The notes beneath the pieces were generated by a model. That model searched no databases. It worked only from the letters and a program-made list of their open reading frames with translations, and was not told where the DNA came from. Below, piece by piece: positions 34,250 to 47,147 of a stretch of DNA of 64,000 nt. Source of the stretch: Tuctoria greenei (taxonomy: Eukaryota; Streptophyta; Magnoliopsida; Poales; Poaceae). Each line of letters begins with the position of its first letter. Position 1 is the stretch's first letter. The position numbers and the translations under genes were made by a program. The stretch lies in NCBI GenBank assembly GCA_036927565.1, contig JAYESD010000001.1, positions 75,721,751-75,785,750 on the forward strand, in the 5' to 3' direction.

Positions 34250-37200
34250 GGCGAAACACTTAGACACCATTAGGCTGCCAAAATTTCGTTTGCCGCCAAG
34301 TGTTCGCTGCCGTCGCCGCCGAGCTTCGCCGTCGCCGCCGAACTTCGCCCTCGTCACTTCCAGGTACGCCGAGCGAAGCCATTGCCGTCGCCACCAAGCT
34401 TCAAGGTAAACCCTAAACCCTTCAACCTTCCATCCTCCTTCGCCGTGCCGCCTCCCTCACCGCCCTCGCCGCCGCCTTGCATATCCTTGGTTAGGGTTCG
34501 GGAATTGGAAAATGGTAGGCATCCTTGGTTAGTTTTCGGTGGAATTCGAAAAACCGTCAAGTTCGGTGGCATCTTTGGTTAGGGTTCGGTAGGGCAAGAT
34601 TTATGTGGATGGTTATATCACGATAAATTGGTAGTTGGTTCTGTATGTCTGAAACTGTGAAATCAGTTGCATTTCATCTTCTGGTAGTTTGCAGAGATAA
34701 AACTGTCAAGTTCGAATGAATAGGAGTTACCCCCTTCTGTCATCGGCCTTGCATATGCCACATAATTCTCTATTAGGGGCAAGATTTAGCTATATTTGGT
34801 TAAGTTGAGCAAATTTGGCTAATTTTGGCTAAGTTACATTAGATATAGTTATACTTGACTAATTTTGACTAAGTTATGCTATATTTAGCTATATTTGGCT
34901 ACTTTTGCTTAGAGTTAGCTATGCTAGACTAAGTTTGGCTAAGTTTGCTTTTATTTCTCTAAGTTAGCTTCATTTGAGCAATTCTAGCTAATCTGTGCTA
35001 CCAAAGATGTCTGCACTTGTGGCTCCATCAGCTTCATTTGAGCAATTGTAGCTAATCTGTGCTACCGAAGTTATGCTATATTTAGCTCTGAAGCCAAACA
35101 AGTTGCTGGCCAACTCATTTGTGATGCCAGGAGCATCCTCACGCCCATATCTAGGTACCACTAGGTGTGGCGATGGAGTCTGAGCATATGCTGCCTATCT
35201 CTATGATACAAGAATTTAGTTAGACCTATATAACTTCAAAAATGTGTTTTGGCTAAATTTACTTAATTGAGTCAAAATTGAGAAAATTTGTTTTAAATAT
35301 GACCAAATTTAGCTAACTGAAGCATAATCAAGCAAGTTTGACTATGTGGGGCAAGATTTAGCTATATTTGGTTAAGTTGAGCAAATTTGGCTAATTTTGG
35401 CTAAGTTACATTAGATATAGCTATACTTTACTAATTTTGACTAAGTTATGCCTTGGGTTGTCTGTGTAAAGTGAGCTTGCTAGTTATTGCTGCTGCTATC
35501 AGTCTCTTCTAGGCACTGCATCTGCACAAGTACGCATCAACATGTTGTTTTTCATTCAGTAGGCAGAAGAACCAGTGACAGGGAATAAGAGGAAACTTGA
35601 GAGCAGGGACGATAATGCCCTCTAAGCTAGGTAGGAGCTGTGCGGAGATTTGCTTTTTGTCCCTTGCTTGATCAGTTATAGGTCCGGAGCTAGGCGCCGC
35701 CTAGTAAACCTCAAGAACGTGGTCGCCACTCTGAATGAAGCTAGCCTATTTAGAATAAAAAGATAAAATTGCCATTGCTGGTGAGCAACTTTAACATGAT
35801 TGTCACCCTCGCAATGTATAGGAACCTTTTGGTCAGTTGCCTTAAACCCTAGAATGCCTTATCAAATCCTAGAATGCTTGCATCTTTTTCTTCATGCAAA
35901 ACTTCATGTAGAGTTAATATGCCATTTATTAGATTTTTTGTCTTATTAGATCTAACATGGAAAGACCTAAGAAGACTGGTCCTGGTAGTAATAATAAAGA
36001 AGACAATATGGAGTTTACTGACTCCAGCAGTTCAGGCTCCTATCACAGTCCATCGGATCCTTTTCCGAATATAAAAATTAAAAATACTTCAGTGGATCTA
36101 GACCCAGAATATGATCCTGCCGATGAGATATGGATCACGAATCTTAACTTCAGCAGTTCAAGTTAATGTTGGTTGTCAAGTATACGAAGTTTTATATTTT
36201 TTTTTCTACCTAGATTAATCGTGAAGACAATGAGGTGACATCAGCTCCTAAAACCGCAGAAGGTTCTTCAATGGATGAATCCTCAGCTTCACTCAAGCGG
36301 AAACGAGGACAACGAGGTCCCAATAAGGGTCCATTGGACCGCATCATGTACATAACAAGGGTCGGTCCAGGTGGGCTTCCCCAAGAACCACTAGATTCAG
36401 TTACCAAGTACCGTAATGCATGTAGTTTTCTTGTTGGGGAGGTTGTGCCGATCACAACCGAGAATTGGAGGAAATTACCCGAGCAGACCAAAAATGAGTT
36501 GTGGGAAAGGATAAAGAAACAATTCAAGTTCTCGAGAGGCACAGAAGAAGCTGTAAAGAAAGCAACATTGGTCTCTTGCAACAAGAAGTTTCATGGCTGG
36601 AAGAGTGAAATGAAAGAATATGTTAAGGCCGATAAGGTCCCTAGCCAGAGGAAGATGGGAAAAATCACACAAGCTCAGTGGCAAGAGTTTGTTCATCAAA
36701 AGAGCACACCTAATGCTAAAGCTCTAAGTGCAACTAGGTCAGAGCTTGCAAAAAAGAACAAATACCATCATCCAAAGTCCAGAAATGGAATAAGATATTA
36801 AACGAAATTACCAGTAAGGGCAATCCTCACCCATTAGAAGGGTGCGATGAGCGAACTCAACGGTGGGTCTTTGCTCGGTCAGGTTTGACCGACGAGGGCA
36901 AACTTGAAAAGCCCGACTCTCTGAATGAAGTAGAGGATAAAATGAAAGAAGTAATTGAAAAGCAACAAAAGGGTCTCTTCAAGCCAAAGAGGGAGAATGA
37001 CCAACTTACCGCTATCTTAGGAAACCCTGAACACAGCGGACGGGATTGAGCAGGCTCTTCTCAAATGTCTTGGCTAGATGGTTTTTCTAAAGATAAAGAC
37101 ACATATAGAAGACTTGAGAAGTTTAAGAAAACACTTAATGAAACGATTTCTCAAAAGGTCAAAGAAAATAAGAAAGAAATAATGGAACAACTTAAATAAT

Positions 37201-39662
37201 CGGGGCAATTAGTGGCACCGAGTACAATGATGGTTCCGGTGCAAAAGGAGCAACTAGTATCTCCAACTGCCTACCCTAGCAGTGTTGGTTCTGTGCCAGG
37301 ATCAGGGTCAACCCATAAGTTCCCTGTCGATGATATTACTAACGACAAATCTTTTCGTCTTCTTGTCTCAATAGGCAGAGCAGGGAACAAAACCAAATAG
37401 GATGCGCGTGCTATGGCAAAGCCTGATTGTGACTTCAACGGGAATCCACTTTCGTTGTATTATGATGTGGTGCAAGTTCTTCAAATCATTGATAATGATT
37501 ATGAAGATTATGAAATAGACCAAGTCACACCTGAGGGGATCGCGACTCTGGGGTAGGCTGTCAACCAATTCATCCTTTGGCACCGACGCGATATCGTGTT
37601 GGACGATGAGCCAATTTCTAGCCCCGTCGCATCTCCAAATACTGCAACCCCATCTTCTAAGGCGAAAGTGCATGAAGATCCACTCCCAGTCCAGGAAGAT
37701 CCACTCCCCCTATGTCTCAGCAAGGATGATAGTAACCTTGCTAGTAAAGATATCTAAGAGAAACAAGTTGGACAACAGCTTCAAGCAGTACTAGAGCAAG
37801 CTGTTGCTAGTAAAGAGCAACCAGTTGAGCAACAGTTTGAAGTAGTACTAGAGCCAGCTGCTGGGAGTAAAGAGCAATCAGTTGAACAACAGGTTCAACA
37901 AGCCAATGTCCAACTTCTGACGACTACTCCTCGATCATTAGTGCCTATCAAAGTTAGCCCATTAGAAAATAAGAAACCTTCATCAGAAGTGTCAAAGTAT
38001 TTGGAAACTATGAAGGAAAATATTACAAAATCAAGTGCATCTCGTTCTTCTCATGAGCTAGAATTAGGAAATATCGAGGAGTGGGAAGAAGACGGTGTCA
38101 TGTATAATCGGCGGACGGCTTTAGTTAAACCAGGAGTTCCAATATACAAGCTTGAGGATGTTCCTCCTAAATTTGAGAATGGGAAGCCGTTCATGACATC
38201 CGTACAACTTAGCAAACAACCTGTCCCGCTCAGAAGAATGCATGAGTGGTACATCCTTGCCAGCACAAGATATGGTCTTAATTGCGTCACATTTCGTATT
38301 CCAAAACAAGCATTCTAGAGCACTGGAGAAGATAGACGAGTCATTTTATTTGAAGAGCTGCGTCCGCTTTTGCATCGGGGCATGCTCGAAATCAACCTGC
38401 TGCTCGTCTGGTGCTTGTAAGTGCTCTAATATTTTGTATTTGCTTTTCTTACTACACGCATATGCATTTGATGATATTATAACAATTCTAGACTTCTTCA
38501 ATAGGGTGCAATACATCGATAATGAAAAGTTGGCGCGCAAGACAGGTATCCTTGACCCTACTAGGATTGCAAAGGCACTATTCGACGTCCAGGCGGATCA
38601 AAACTCAGAACAGTTCAAGCACATGAAAAAAAAAGATTTTGAAAAAGCAATCGCAAAACTTAAGAAGGATAAAAGGATAGAATTTGCAGCTTACATAGGA
38701 CATGCAATGTTTAACTTTGTCAGAGACGACAAGGACCTCGTAAAGGCTCCGTACAACTTCGAGTAAGTTCGACACATGACATTGAAATAGCAGTTATTGG
38801 TAATTGTTAACACGTGTGTTTGTGTGTTTGCAGTGATCACTACATAATGATCTTCATCAAGCCAATGCAGGGAAAGGCAATAGTCTTGGACTCGGCCGAT
38901 TTCCCACCAGATCGTTACAAAGATTTCCTTTCCATTTTGAAACTGTACGTTTATTCAATAATTTTAATTTACAAACATTTAGAATGTGTTGACAAGTTTT
39001 ATATGACAATTCTTGTATTACATCGCTTGGCGGTTTTATGAGGAATAGCTTGGCTGCGAGAGACCTTCCAATACGAATGCACTGGACATTAAAACGTATT
39101 ATGCTTGTCCGAAGCAGCCTGCTGGGAGTGTCCTATGCGGGTATTATGTATGCGAGTATCTTCAGACCGCCAGCGTATATAGAGTGAATCGTGAGGATGT
39201 AAGTTATCCTTAATGTCGATACCTTATTTTCTTAATTTTGAGTTTCATTTTCATTGTAACTAGCATAGTTTAATACTTATATTCTCTACTGTTCAATATT
39301 ACCAGAAACATTATTTTCATATTTTGATTCCAACTTCAAAATTCAATTGCTCATAGTACAACTGCTCCAAAAATACCATCTAAATTCCTGTATACTCTCA
39401 CTTTGATCTATACTTTGAGATTGTTCAAACCAACACATTCTAAACCTTGTTATGTGTTATATTGCAGCACACGAAGAATCTGAACGAAGAATGGCCGGTT
39501 TGTAGAAGTATTCCTGATAGAGGAGCCGACAAGATTGCTTCTGAACTCTGTCAGTTCATTCGTCGCGAAATTTTGCACAAAAAAGGGAGGTTCTTTGATG
39601 AGAATGGTGCAGGAGCTGATGTGCCAGAACTATGCGACTATGCCAATAGAAATAGTTTTTAG
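34250..39662 (+). pseudogene. TnpA/Ulp1-like CACTA gene (SUMO-protease-type C-terminus), broken
   Basis: Non-coding first exon about 34250-34408 (CAAG|GTAAAC donor), then a long intron. The coding part includes MERPKKTGPG (35957), a DNA-binding-like segment at 36235-36776 (RGPNKGPLDRIMYI, ENWRKLPEQTKNELWERIKK) and a Gln/Glu-rich linker with a 19-residue repeat (37740-37893). A C48/Ulp1 peptidase follows, spread over exons at about 38242-38416, 38507-38763, 38834-38946, 39047-39198 and 39469-39662. The catalytic residues can be traced: His 38838-38840, Asp 38889-38891, Gln 39115-39117, Cys 39137-39139. A frameshift near 36777 and stops at about 37047, 37198, 37398, 37553, 37756 and 38317 break it. 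Ulp1 enzymes remove or process SUMO; in CACTA elements their role is not settled. Confidence 0.82.
34409..35555 (+). other. Intron of the TnpA/Ulp1-like gene with a 103-bp direct repeat
   Basis: Low-complexity TTTGGCTA-type sequence. A segment at about 34780-34885 (GGGCAAGATTTAGCTATATT...) recurs at about 35349-35452 almost unchanged. Confidence 0.55.
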
Positions 39663-39839
39663 TGAAAACTTGTAAACTATGAGATGAATTGTATGTGTAA
39701 CTTGTACATATGTATATTATTTTAGTGAAATTGACTTCTGTGATGATAATATTGTTGACTTTTGTTCTGTGATGATATTGTTGATGTTTGTTCTGTGATT
39801 ATATTGAATTGACCTGGAAATTAGAAATAATAGTAGTAG

Positions 39840-40328
39840 TACTGCATAGGTTATACCTTATCACAAGTGGTTATTAACCAATGGCTAGGCATGCCTGTGA
39901 AAAACAATAATCATAGGCAACTAGATACAGGTAAAGAACCATCTGTGATAACCTAATTATCACAGGCGGTTACTGTTAAGGTAGAAACCGGCTACGGTAA
40001 AAAGTCTTTACAGGCGGCTTTATGTAGGTCAACATCCGCCTGTGATAACACCATTATCACAGACGATTAGTTATGCTGCAAGACCCGCCTGTGATAAGAC
40101 AATTATCACATGCGGATACATATGATGCACCACCCGCATGTGATAACTTATCTTCACAGGCAGCTAGCATAAGTAAAAACCGCCTGTGATAATGTTTCTT
40201 TACAGGCGGTATCACTTCTCCGCCTGTGAAGTTGCGGATTATCACAGGCTCTTCGTTTTAGGCGGTTTTAAAAACCGCGTGTGATAATAGGTTTGGAGCC
40301 GTCTGCGATAAGGCTTATTGTAGTAGTG
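39840..40328. repeat. Right terminal and subterminal repeats of the CACTA element
   Basis: Array of ATCACAGGCGG and CCGCCTGTGATAA motifs in both orientations, ending in the inverted terminal repeat TTGTAGTAGTG. Confidence 0.85.
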
Positions 40329-40331
40329 TGT
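40329..40331. repeat. Target-site duplication TGT, right
   Basis: TGT immediately after GTAGTG, matched at 21774-21776. Confidence 0.85.
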
Positions 40332-40350
40332 TAGGTTTGTTTACCTTACT

Positions 40351-41262
40351 TGTTGTTGAGTCACTGCCACTGTTGTTCTAAGGTTAGGCATATTGTATGC
40401 TGCATCATACGCATGAGCATCCCCGTCGAAGTGTGTGATCGACACTTCCCCCGATACTACTTAGATTGTAGACCGCAGAGGTTTTTGATTGGTTGGGGCG
40501 CGTGAGATTTGGACAAGACAATGATACGGGGGATTTACGTGGTTCGAGCCGCCTGAGCGTAACACCCTACTCCATGGGTTGTGTGTTGTATGTATAAAAA
40601 ATGTGTCTATGGCGTTGTGTGCGTATGAGCTTGCCTCCTCTGTATCGTGTGACGCAACCCCTTTATAGTCTAAGGACTGGCCGTTATATCACTTGCCTGG
40701 CCCAACATGTGGCCCTAGCATAGTTAACTGTCTAATACACGATCACTGAATATTAAGTGTGGTTAATAGGGTGACAACGCGCCTTAATGATGGCGTTACC
40801 CTTATTAACAGTCTACTGATCGAGTGTCATTAATATTACATTAATGATGCGTAATCAGGTCTTGTAACTGAAGCTTTAACTGTCCCTTGAAGGTCCGATC
40901 CGTTGGAGATCTCTCTATTTTCCGTTGAAGTCCTAGCTTTGAAGGTTCGACACGTGGCGGCTCCGGAGCTTCCTGTCGTGGGGAGGCAGGCCTGGAGCCA
41001 CTATACATGTGGTAGCACTGGAGCTTCCTCTACTAGGGGTTAGGTTGTGGTCACTGACACGTGGCAAGACTGGAGCTTCCCTATGACGGGTGTTAGGTCT
41101 GGCTTTGTGATACACGTGTCAGTGTCGGAGCTACCCAAACGAGGGAGATGGGTCCAACACTGTGTAACACGTGTGGCCTTCAGTGGTCTTCAACTTGAAT
41201 GGGGAGAACTCCTTAGCTTTTCTTGCGGTATCATGGGGTACCTGGTACGCAGGGTACCGACA
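40351..41262 (-). repeat. Gypsy LTR, inverted relative to the LTR at 46200
   Basis: Its right end is GGTACCGACA, the inverse of TGTCGGTACC at 46200. Blocks such as CACGTGTATCACAA and TACGTGGTT...CCCTACTCCA match the 46200-47109 LTR on the other strand. A polypurine-like GGAGGTGGGCTCGAGGG lies just outside on the minus strand (about 41264-41285), as expected for a 3' LTR. The left boundary is approximate. Confidence 0.72.
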
Positions 41263-41757
41263 GTGGCCCTCGAGCCCACCTCCGGGAGAAACCCTTTAGG
41301 TTAAGTTATTCTCCTGAAGGTGGGGCCATCTTCGATTCTCGCGCTACGGCTTCAAAGGTCTTCTGATGTGCCGTTGGGGCGATGCTCCGTAGTTAAACCA
41401 TCACCACATTGCTTCTTTTGAATATGGCAGTTGAGATCTTTGCGTGCGGATCTCACGCAATTGAAGGTCGCCGGTTCCCAATGCAAAAACCATATTGGTT
41501 CCGTGCGCCTTTTCAAACCGCCACCCTCAGGCTTCCAACCTCTCATCATGACAACGGTTCACCTGTGACAATAGCTTCGGCATTTCGGCCAAAGTTGACC
41601 CAGGCCCATTCATCATTGGCAGGGTAGATTTTCAAAAGCGTGACCTCAGTCCTATTACGGTTTGGAGCGCCAGGAAGGGGAAGGTAGCTGATATTTCAAG
41701 ATGGTGAACTCTGCCGCAGAATCATCCAACAGCAATGTTGCGCAACCTAGGAGGGAG
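41263..41757. mobile_element. Rearranged Gypsy pieces, including a gag start on the plus strand
   Basis: 41263-41650 appears to be the 3' interior of the minus-strand Gypsy element. At 41660-41757, however, the plus strand shows a primer-site-like GGAGCGCCAGGAAGGGG and a gag start at 41701 (MVNSAAESSNSN) closely matching the gag start at 47148. Two opposed pieces therefore meet here. The gag start is interrupted by the SIRE-type LTR at 41758. Confidence 0.6.
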
Positions 41758-43378
41758 TGAAAGTCGCCCAGAGGATGGGGTGAATAGGCAATAATACCTG
41801 AAATCACATAATCAAACAAGATTAAATTCCTGTGGCCGGACTAGTCTGCTCAGGGCCGGACTAGTCCGCTCAGGGCCGGACTAGTCCACTCAGCATAGGG
41901 TGAAAACCCTAAAACTTGTTTTCTATAGGTTATTTGCGGAAATAAAGTTCACCAAAGATATGAGCAATATGTAGTAAACTTTTCAAGCTCAGATTGGGAG
42001 GTTCAAACACTTAGATTTCAAGTTTATAATAATGATCAAAGTTTAAGGCAATAAGAGCAAAGTGAACCCTAATAGCAACACTAGTGATCACGAAAAGCGA
42101 GAGACAAGTGAAACGAGATTTATCCCGTGGTTCAGCTCCACGAAGAAGCCTACCTCCACGTTGAGAAGTCCACACAAGGACCGGGTCTCACTTGACCCTT
42201 CTCTCACCAAGCCACCATGATGGCCGGCTTGGTTTCCACTATATCAATGGGTAATCACCAAGTTTGATGGGGCTGCTCACAACTTGAGGCTCCCACAAAT
42301 CAATACAATGAGGAGCACACGAAGCTCAACTCACACAAGCCATAAAACACAACACAATGTGCAAGAGATCAAACGAGAGCCAAAGCGCGATGATCTTCCT
42401 TTACTCTCCTCCCCAAACCCTAATCTCTTCAGGATTTGCTCTTAGGGGTTTAGTAGGACGAGTGGAAGGCTTTAGAAGGCTCTAGGATGCTTGCGGCGGC
42501 GCTAAGGTTCAAGTCCTGTTCAAATGAGCCCGGGGGTCCCCTTTTTATAGAGGTCCCGAGCCCCTTTGGCTTACATCAGCAAAGGGGCGGACTAGTCCAG
42601 CCTCAGACCCCGGACTAGTCCAGCCCTATGGGACCACTGATCATTGGTCAGTTCTCGACAACTGCCACACTGAGCAACGATCGTCACGCTACCCGCCAAA
42701 TTTCCATATTCAAACGGTCACTATACAATGGACTAGTTCGGTCAACAACGGACTAGTCTGAAGTGGAACAGAACCACTTGGTCCGTTCCAAAACGGACTT
42801 TTCTGGGTCGGCCCGGCCTAGTCTGGCCACAAGGGTGGACTAGTCCAGCCCCCTAGGTTTTCTCTCGGTCTGTCACACTAAGTCTCAAACAGACAAGTCC
42901 GTACCCAAACGGATAGGTCCGAACTACTCTAGAGAGCTTTGGTCCATCCAAAAATGGACAAGTCCGGACTTCTCAGACTTAGCTCCAAATTCACTCAGGT
43001 TCACTCCAGAGATGTTTGGTCCATCTCAAAATGGACTTGTCTTCCATGGTCGGACTAGTCCGGCCTCCTAGGGTTTTTCTCATTTTAGGCTTCTCACTTG
43101 GGGTTTTCTCTAAACCACCACTTTGAGCCCCTTGGTATGATCTCAATGCACATGATACAACCACCCTCTCACATGATACGGCTCATATAAGCTCAATACC
43201 ATAGAAACCCTAATTTCTACACTTGAGTCTTTGACACCCGTTTTCTCCTTTTCCTTTTTGAGGGTTTTTATCTCATTTCAATCCCTGTACCTGTGCTTAA
43301 GATCAACTGAGCTCATTAGCCTCTTAATTGTCATCATCAATCATCCAAAACCCACGGGGATGCCTAGATGCACTTTCA
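41758..43378 (-). repeat. 3' LTR of the third SIRE-type element
   Basis: 1,621 bp from TGAAAGTCGCC to GCACTTTCA, with several CCGGACTAGTCC motifs and a TATA-like TATAAAAAGGGG on the minus strand near 42540. Confidence 0.88.
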
Positions 43379-43843
43379 ATCTCCCCCTTTTTGGTGAATT
43401 GATGACAACACATTAAGACTTCAACAATAAGGTTAATAATTTGTTTTCATAACATGTATTCGTATGAGTGACTCCCCCTCAATGTATGCATCATGAATAA
43501 GAGAGATTGAGAGAGTTTTCATACACATACATGTTATGGTGGGGTGTCTAAGTGATGTGTTCATAAAGTGTGATAAGACAATGATTATGCAAAACAGACA
43601 ATTAAATGAGGCAACACATCACAAATTTAGACAAGATACATGAATACAAGAATACATAGATTAAGTCTTACAATACAACTTGAAATGAGGTTTAAAACAT
43701 AAGTCCAACATAGATCATCTATATGATCTCTCTCCTTACAACTCACCCCCCTAGATCTAAGTGCCCATCCAAGCTATCTCTATCTCTTACCCTTTGGCAT
43801 CAAGACACAAAAAAGGAAAAGAAGAGAGGAAGGGCCCTTAGGA

Positions 43844-45483
43844 CTACTCATTGTCGGACTCGGAGTCGTCATCCGCCGCCTTGCCACTCGCTGTCACTCT
43901 CCGTGGCCTCCGGGTCAAGATGTGCCTCATCATCATCGGTCGGGGCCACGCTAGAAGTTCCAGCTTCTCCAAACTGAGCAAGCTCCTCAGCAGTGAACTC
44001 CGGAAAGGAGGTGAGCTCACCATCGCTCTCCTCGGCGGGGGACATTGGAATGTCCAGCTTGTCGCACATTGCCTTGAAATACTTCTCATTGCGACGCTCC
44101 ATGCGACGTTGCCGAAGTTCCGTCTTCCGGCTAGAGGAGAAGAGGGCCTTGAAACATTTGAAGAAGCCACTCCCGCATTGTATCAAAGGCGGAGGTGGTG
44201 GAGGAGATGGCACGAAGTGAGAGGAAGAAGCAGGAGGATCCTCATTCTTCCTCCTAGGAGCAGTCGGCTCCGGAGGAGGGAGTTGTTGTCGAAGCCTCCG
44301 GTGAATGATGTCTTTATTGAATGTGAGCCTGGAGATCTTATCGATCATGTACATGATGTATGGAGAATATCCATATGATCGGTTGGGGGTATGAGAGATG
44401 TTGAAGATGTCATCAAAGATATAGTCCACCACATTGAAGCGGGCATCTCCATCAATGAGGACCATTAAGTGCCTCAAATTGCCTTGGATTATCCCCACAT
44501 CTCCGTCTTTGGGAGCGATAGTCTTTCTGAGGACCCGGTTGAGCACACTATAGAATGGCTTGATGTTTCTGATGTGTCTGGCCTCATACTGTGCATGACT
44601 TGGATACATATACTCCAATGTGTCCCGATCCACTGGCTTCAGATTAGTGATGATGATTTCATTATCCAGTTGATCCTCCAAGTCAAGCAACTGAGCGAAC
44701 TCCCAATATGTGGTAGAGTACTGCTCTCCATGGGTAATCCAGGTAATCCTCCTCTCCCCATCGGTGTGGAAGTACAAGGTGGAGTAAAATCAGTGATGAC
44801 CTCCACATTCCAGTCGTACAGGAAGGCCATAAACTTCTTCAGACCATGCCTCTCGACAGCCTCAATTACAGCATTGAAGGCCTGATGATCTTTCTGGGCC
44901 ATGTAATCCCAGTCTATCCACTAAGCATTTGTGACAGGGGTCTGCTTAGTCATATAGACCGTCCTGTAGTAGTCAAAATGGAAGTCACACCAGAACTGGG
45001 GATCCACTGTGCTCCTATCACGCTGATAAACATTGATCTTTCTCAACTTGCATGCCTTCTCAACCCCCTTGCCCTTGAAGATGTTGGCGTCGAAGGCAGC
45101 TGCACGGTTTGGGTTCCGTGTAGGAGAGGACATTCTCAAGGGGCCAATGGGTTGTGGGGCACCCTTCTTTACTTTGCTTGCAGCCTTCTTGGCCACAATC
45201 ACCCTCTTCTTGGGTGCAGCATCAACAGGGGCCTTGCCTTAGCTTTGGAGGTCCTTGCCCCCTGAGACTTTGCTTGCTCACCCAAGGTCACAAGCCTTTT
45301 TCTTTTTGGGGCAGCCTCGGCAGCAGCAGAGTTGTGCTCCTCATGCTGCGTCTTCTTTGCCCTCTAAGAGGCAAAGTACGCAGCTGCCATCTCTTGATCC
45401 TCTCTTTGCTTCTGGCGAACGAGAGCTTGCTTCTTTGCTTCGGTCTCGGAGTCGGAAGGTGGAACATACTCATTGTCCGACAT
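43844..45483 (-). pseudogene. Third-ORF protein of SIRE-type element, broken copy
   Basis: Starts MSDNEYVPPSDSE at 45483 and follows the 594-residue protein at 57249: DPQFWCDFHFDYYRTVY, ITWITHGEQYS, AQLLDLEDQLDNEIIITNL, then FNVVDYIFDDIFNISHTPNR, ending in a Ser/Asp/Glu-rich tail. Stops near 45364 and 45241 and frameshifts near 44900, 44770 and 43900 break it. Confidence 0.85.
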
Positions 45484-46199
45484 GGTTGCTGACAAGAGAA
45501 GCAAATGAATGTGTATGAGTCAAGGAGGTTAAGGTAAAATGGTAGAATTCACAAGATCAATCTAGGTTAGGGTTTTTACTATGTAACCCAGACTTGTCCG
45601 CCCAAGGGTCGGACTAGTCCGCACTAGGTCGGACTTGTCCGCCCTATGGCCCGACTAGTCTGGTTCACACAGTAAGAACCCTAATCGAGGGGAAATTTTG
45701 CAAAAACTACAGATCCTACCACAAAAATGGAGCTACATGATCACATTGATGTGTAGAACAACATTTGTGAAGAAGTTTTGATCAATGGACCCAAAAGAAC
45801 TGAATTCCAATGATTTTGGAGTTAGGTCAAGAATACCTCTTCAAGTCTTCGATTTGATGAAATGTAGAAGAGGAATCAGCCATCAATGCTTGGGGAAAGG
45901 TTCCTAAGTACCTTAGGGCTTCAATCCACCGATTGGAATCAAGATTTGTGGAGGGAGTCGAAAATCACCGTTTGGGGGACGGTTTTTGATCGTTTTGGAG
46001 AGAGTGTTTGAATGGAAGTGGAGAGGTCGAGGGCACCCTGGGGAGGTTAAGTCCCCAAGGGCCGGACTAGTTCGGTTCAATGGTGCGAACTAGTCCGGTC
46101 CTAGGACCTAAAACTCCTATATATTGAGTTTTTAGTGGAGATTGATCCTTTTGGACTATTTTTCACAAAAGATCTTTGTAAATATGGTCAGTAAGCAAT

Positions 46200-47109
46200 T
46201 GTCGGTACCCTGCGTACCCGATACCCCTTGGAACTGCAAAGAGTGCAAAGGAACTCCACCTATCTGAGTTGAAGACCTCCGAAGGCCCCACGTGTTGCTC
46301 GTAACCAAACCTGCCTCCCTCATATGGTTAGTCCCAGTGCCGCCACGTGTATCATAAAACTGGAGCTACAATCCCTACATGGGAATGCTCCAGATTGGAT
46401 ACCTGTGTGGCACCCCCGGACCTAACCCCCGACAGCAGGAAGCTCCAGTACTGACACGTGTACCACAACACCGGATCTACTCGTCCAAGACGGTAAGCTC
46501 CGAAGCTGCCACGCGTCCAACCGTCGGACCTTCAACCTCAACAGGCAGATTGGTGGACCTCCAACTACTCGGACCTTCAAGGGATATTAAAGGATTCAAG
46601 ACCTGATTATGTGTCATTAACGCTATCTTAATGACACACGATGAGAGGACCCTTAATACTAGTAACGCCACTATTAAGGCGCGTTACCACACTATTAAGG
46701 GGAATTAAGTACATTAAACTGTGTATTAGGCATCAGAAACCGCCAGGGCCACATGTCGGGCCAGGCTAACGATGTAACGGCCAGCCCTTGTACTATAAAA
46801 GGATTGGTCGGGCGATACACGGGGGGACTCTGGTCGGAGGCAGGCTAGAAACGGGCTAGAGGCTCTAGACGCGGACACACACGCTCAAGGGGTTCTCTCT
46901 GGCTCACACTCTCACACGCTCCTACACTCAATACAACAACAACAACACACCCGTGGAGTAGGGTATTACGCTCTGGCGGCCCAAACCACGTAATCGTCGT
47001 GTCAAATCACCATCTTGTTCTGAATCTCCGCGCGCCCTAAATGAACTAAGAAACTCCACGGGCTGCCAATGGTAGTACCAGGGGGAATTGCTGGAACCAG
47101 ACTCCAACA
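46200..47109 (+). repeat. 5' LTR of the Gypsy element
   Basis: 910 bp, TGTCGGTACC...CTCCAACA. TATA box TATAAAA at 46794-46800. Followed immediately by the primer site TTTGGCGCGCCAGGATGGGG. Confidence 0.88.
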
Positions 47110-47110
47110 T

Positions 47111-47128
47111 TTGGCGCGCCAGGATGGG
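47111..47128 (+). other. Gypsy primer-binding site
   Basis: TTGGCGCGCCAGGATGGG, one base after the LTR end, the usual form of this Gypsy group. Confidence 0.75.
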
Positions 47129-47147
47129 GCACGCCTGAGGTTCTAAG

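Larger units (their letters stand above)
21777..40328. mobile_element. 18.5-kb CACTA transposon with captured host genes
   Basis: Left end CACTACTACAAAAAGC and right end, read inverted, CACTACTACAATAAGC. Both ends are flanked by TGT (21774-21776 and 40329-40331), the 3-bp duplication typical of CACTA insertion. Both subterminal regions are packed with CACAGGCGGTT/AACCGCCTGTG repeats. Inside, from left to right: UBC9-like gene (-), CLASSY-like inverted repeat, TNP2 transposase (-), three tandem 795-bp repeats, a 140-residue gene (-), a fourth repeat copy, and a TnpA/Ulp1-like gene (+). Both transposase genes are broken, so it probably could move only with help. Confidence 0.93.
41758..46199 (-). 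mobile_element. SIRE-type Copia element, 3' part, decayed
   Basis: From left to right on the plus strand: 3' LTR (41758-43378), polypurine tract (minus strand, 43380-43392), third ORF (43844-45483, broken) and its leader with CGGACTAGTCCG-type motifs. It stops at 46199, where a Gypsy LTR begins, so the rest was displaced by that insertion or lost. Confidence 0.88.
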
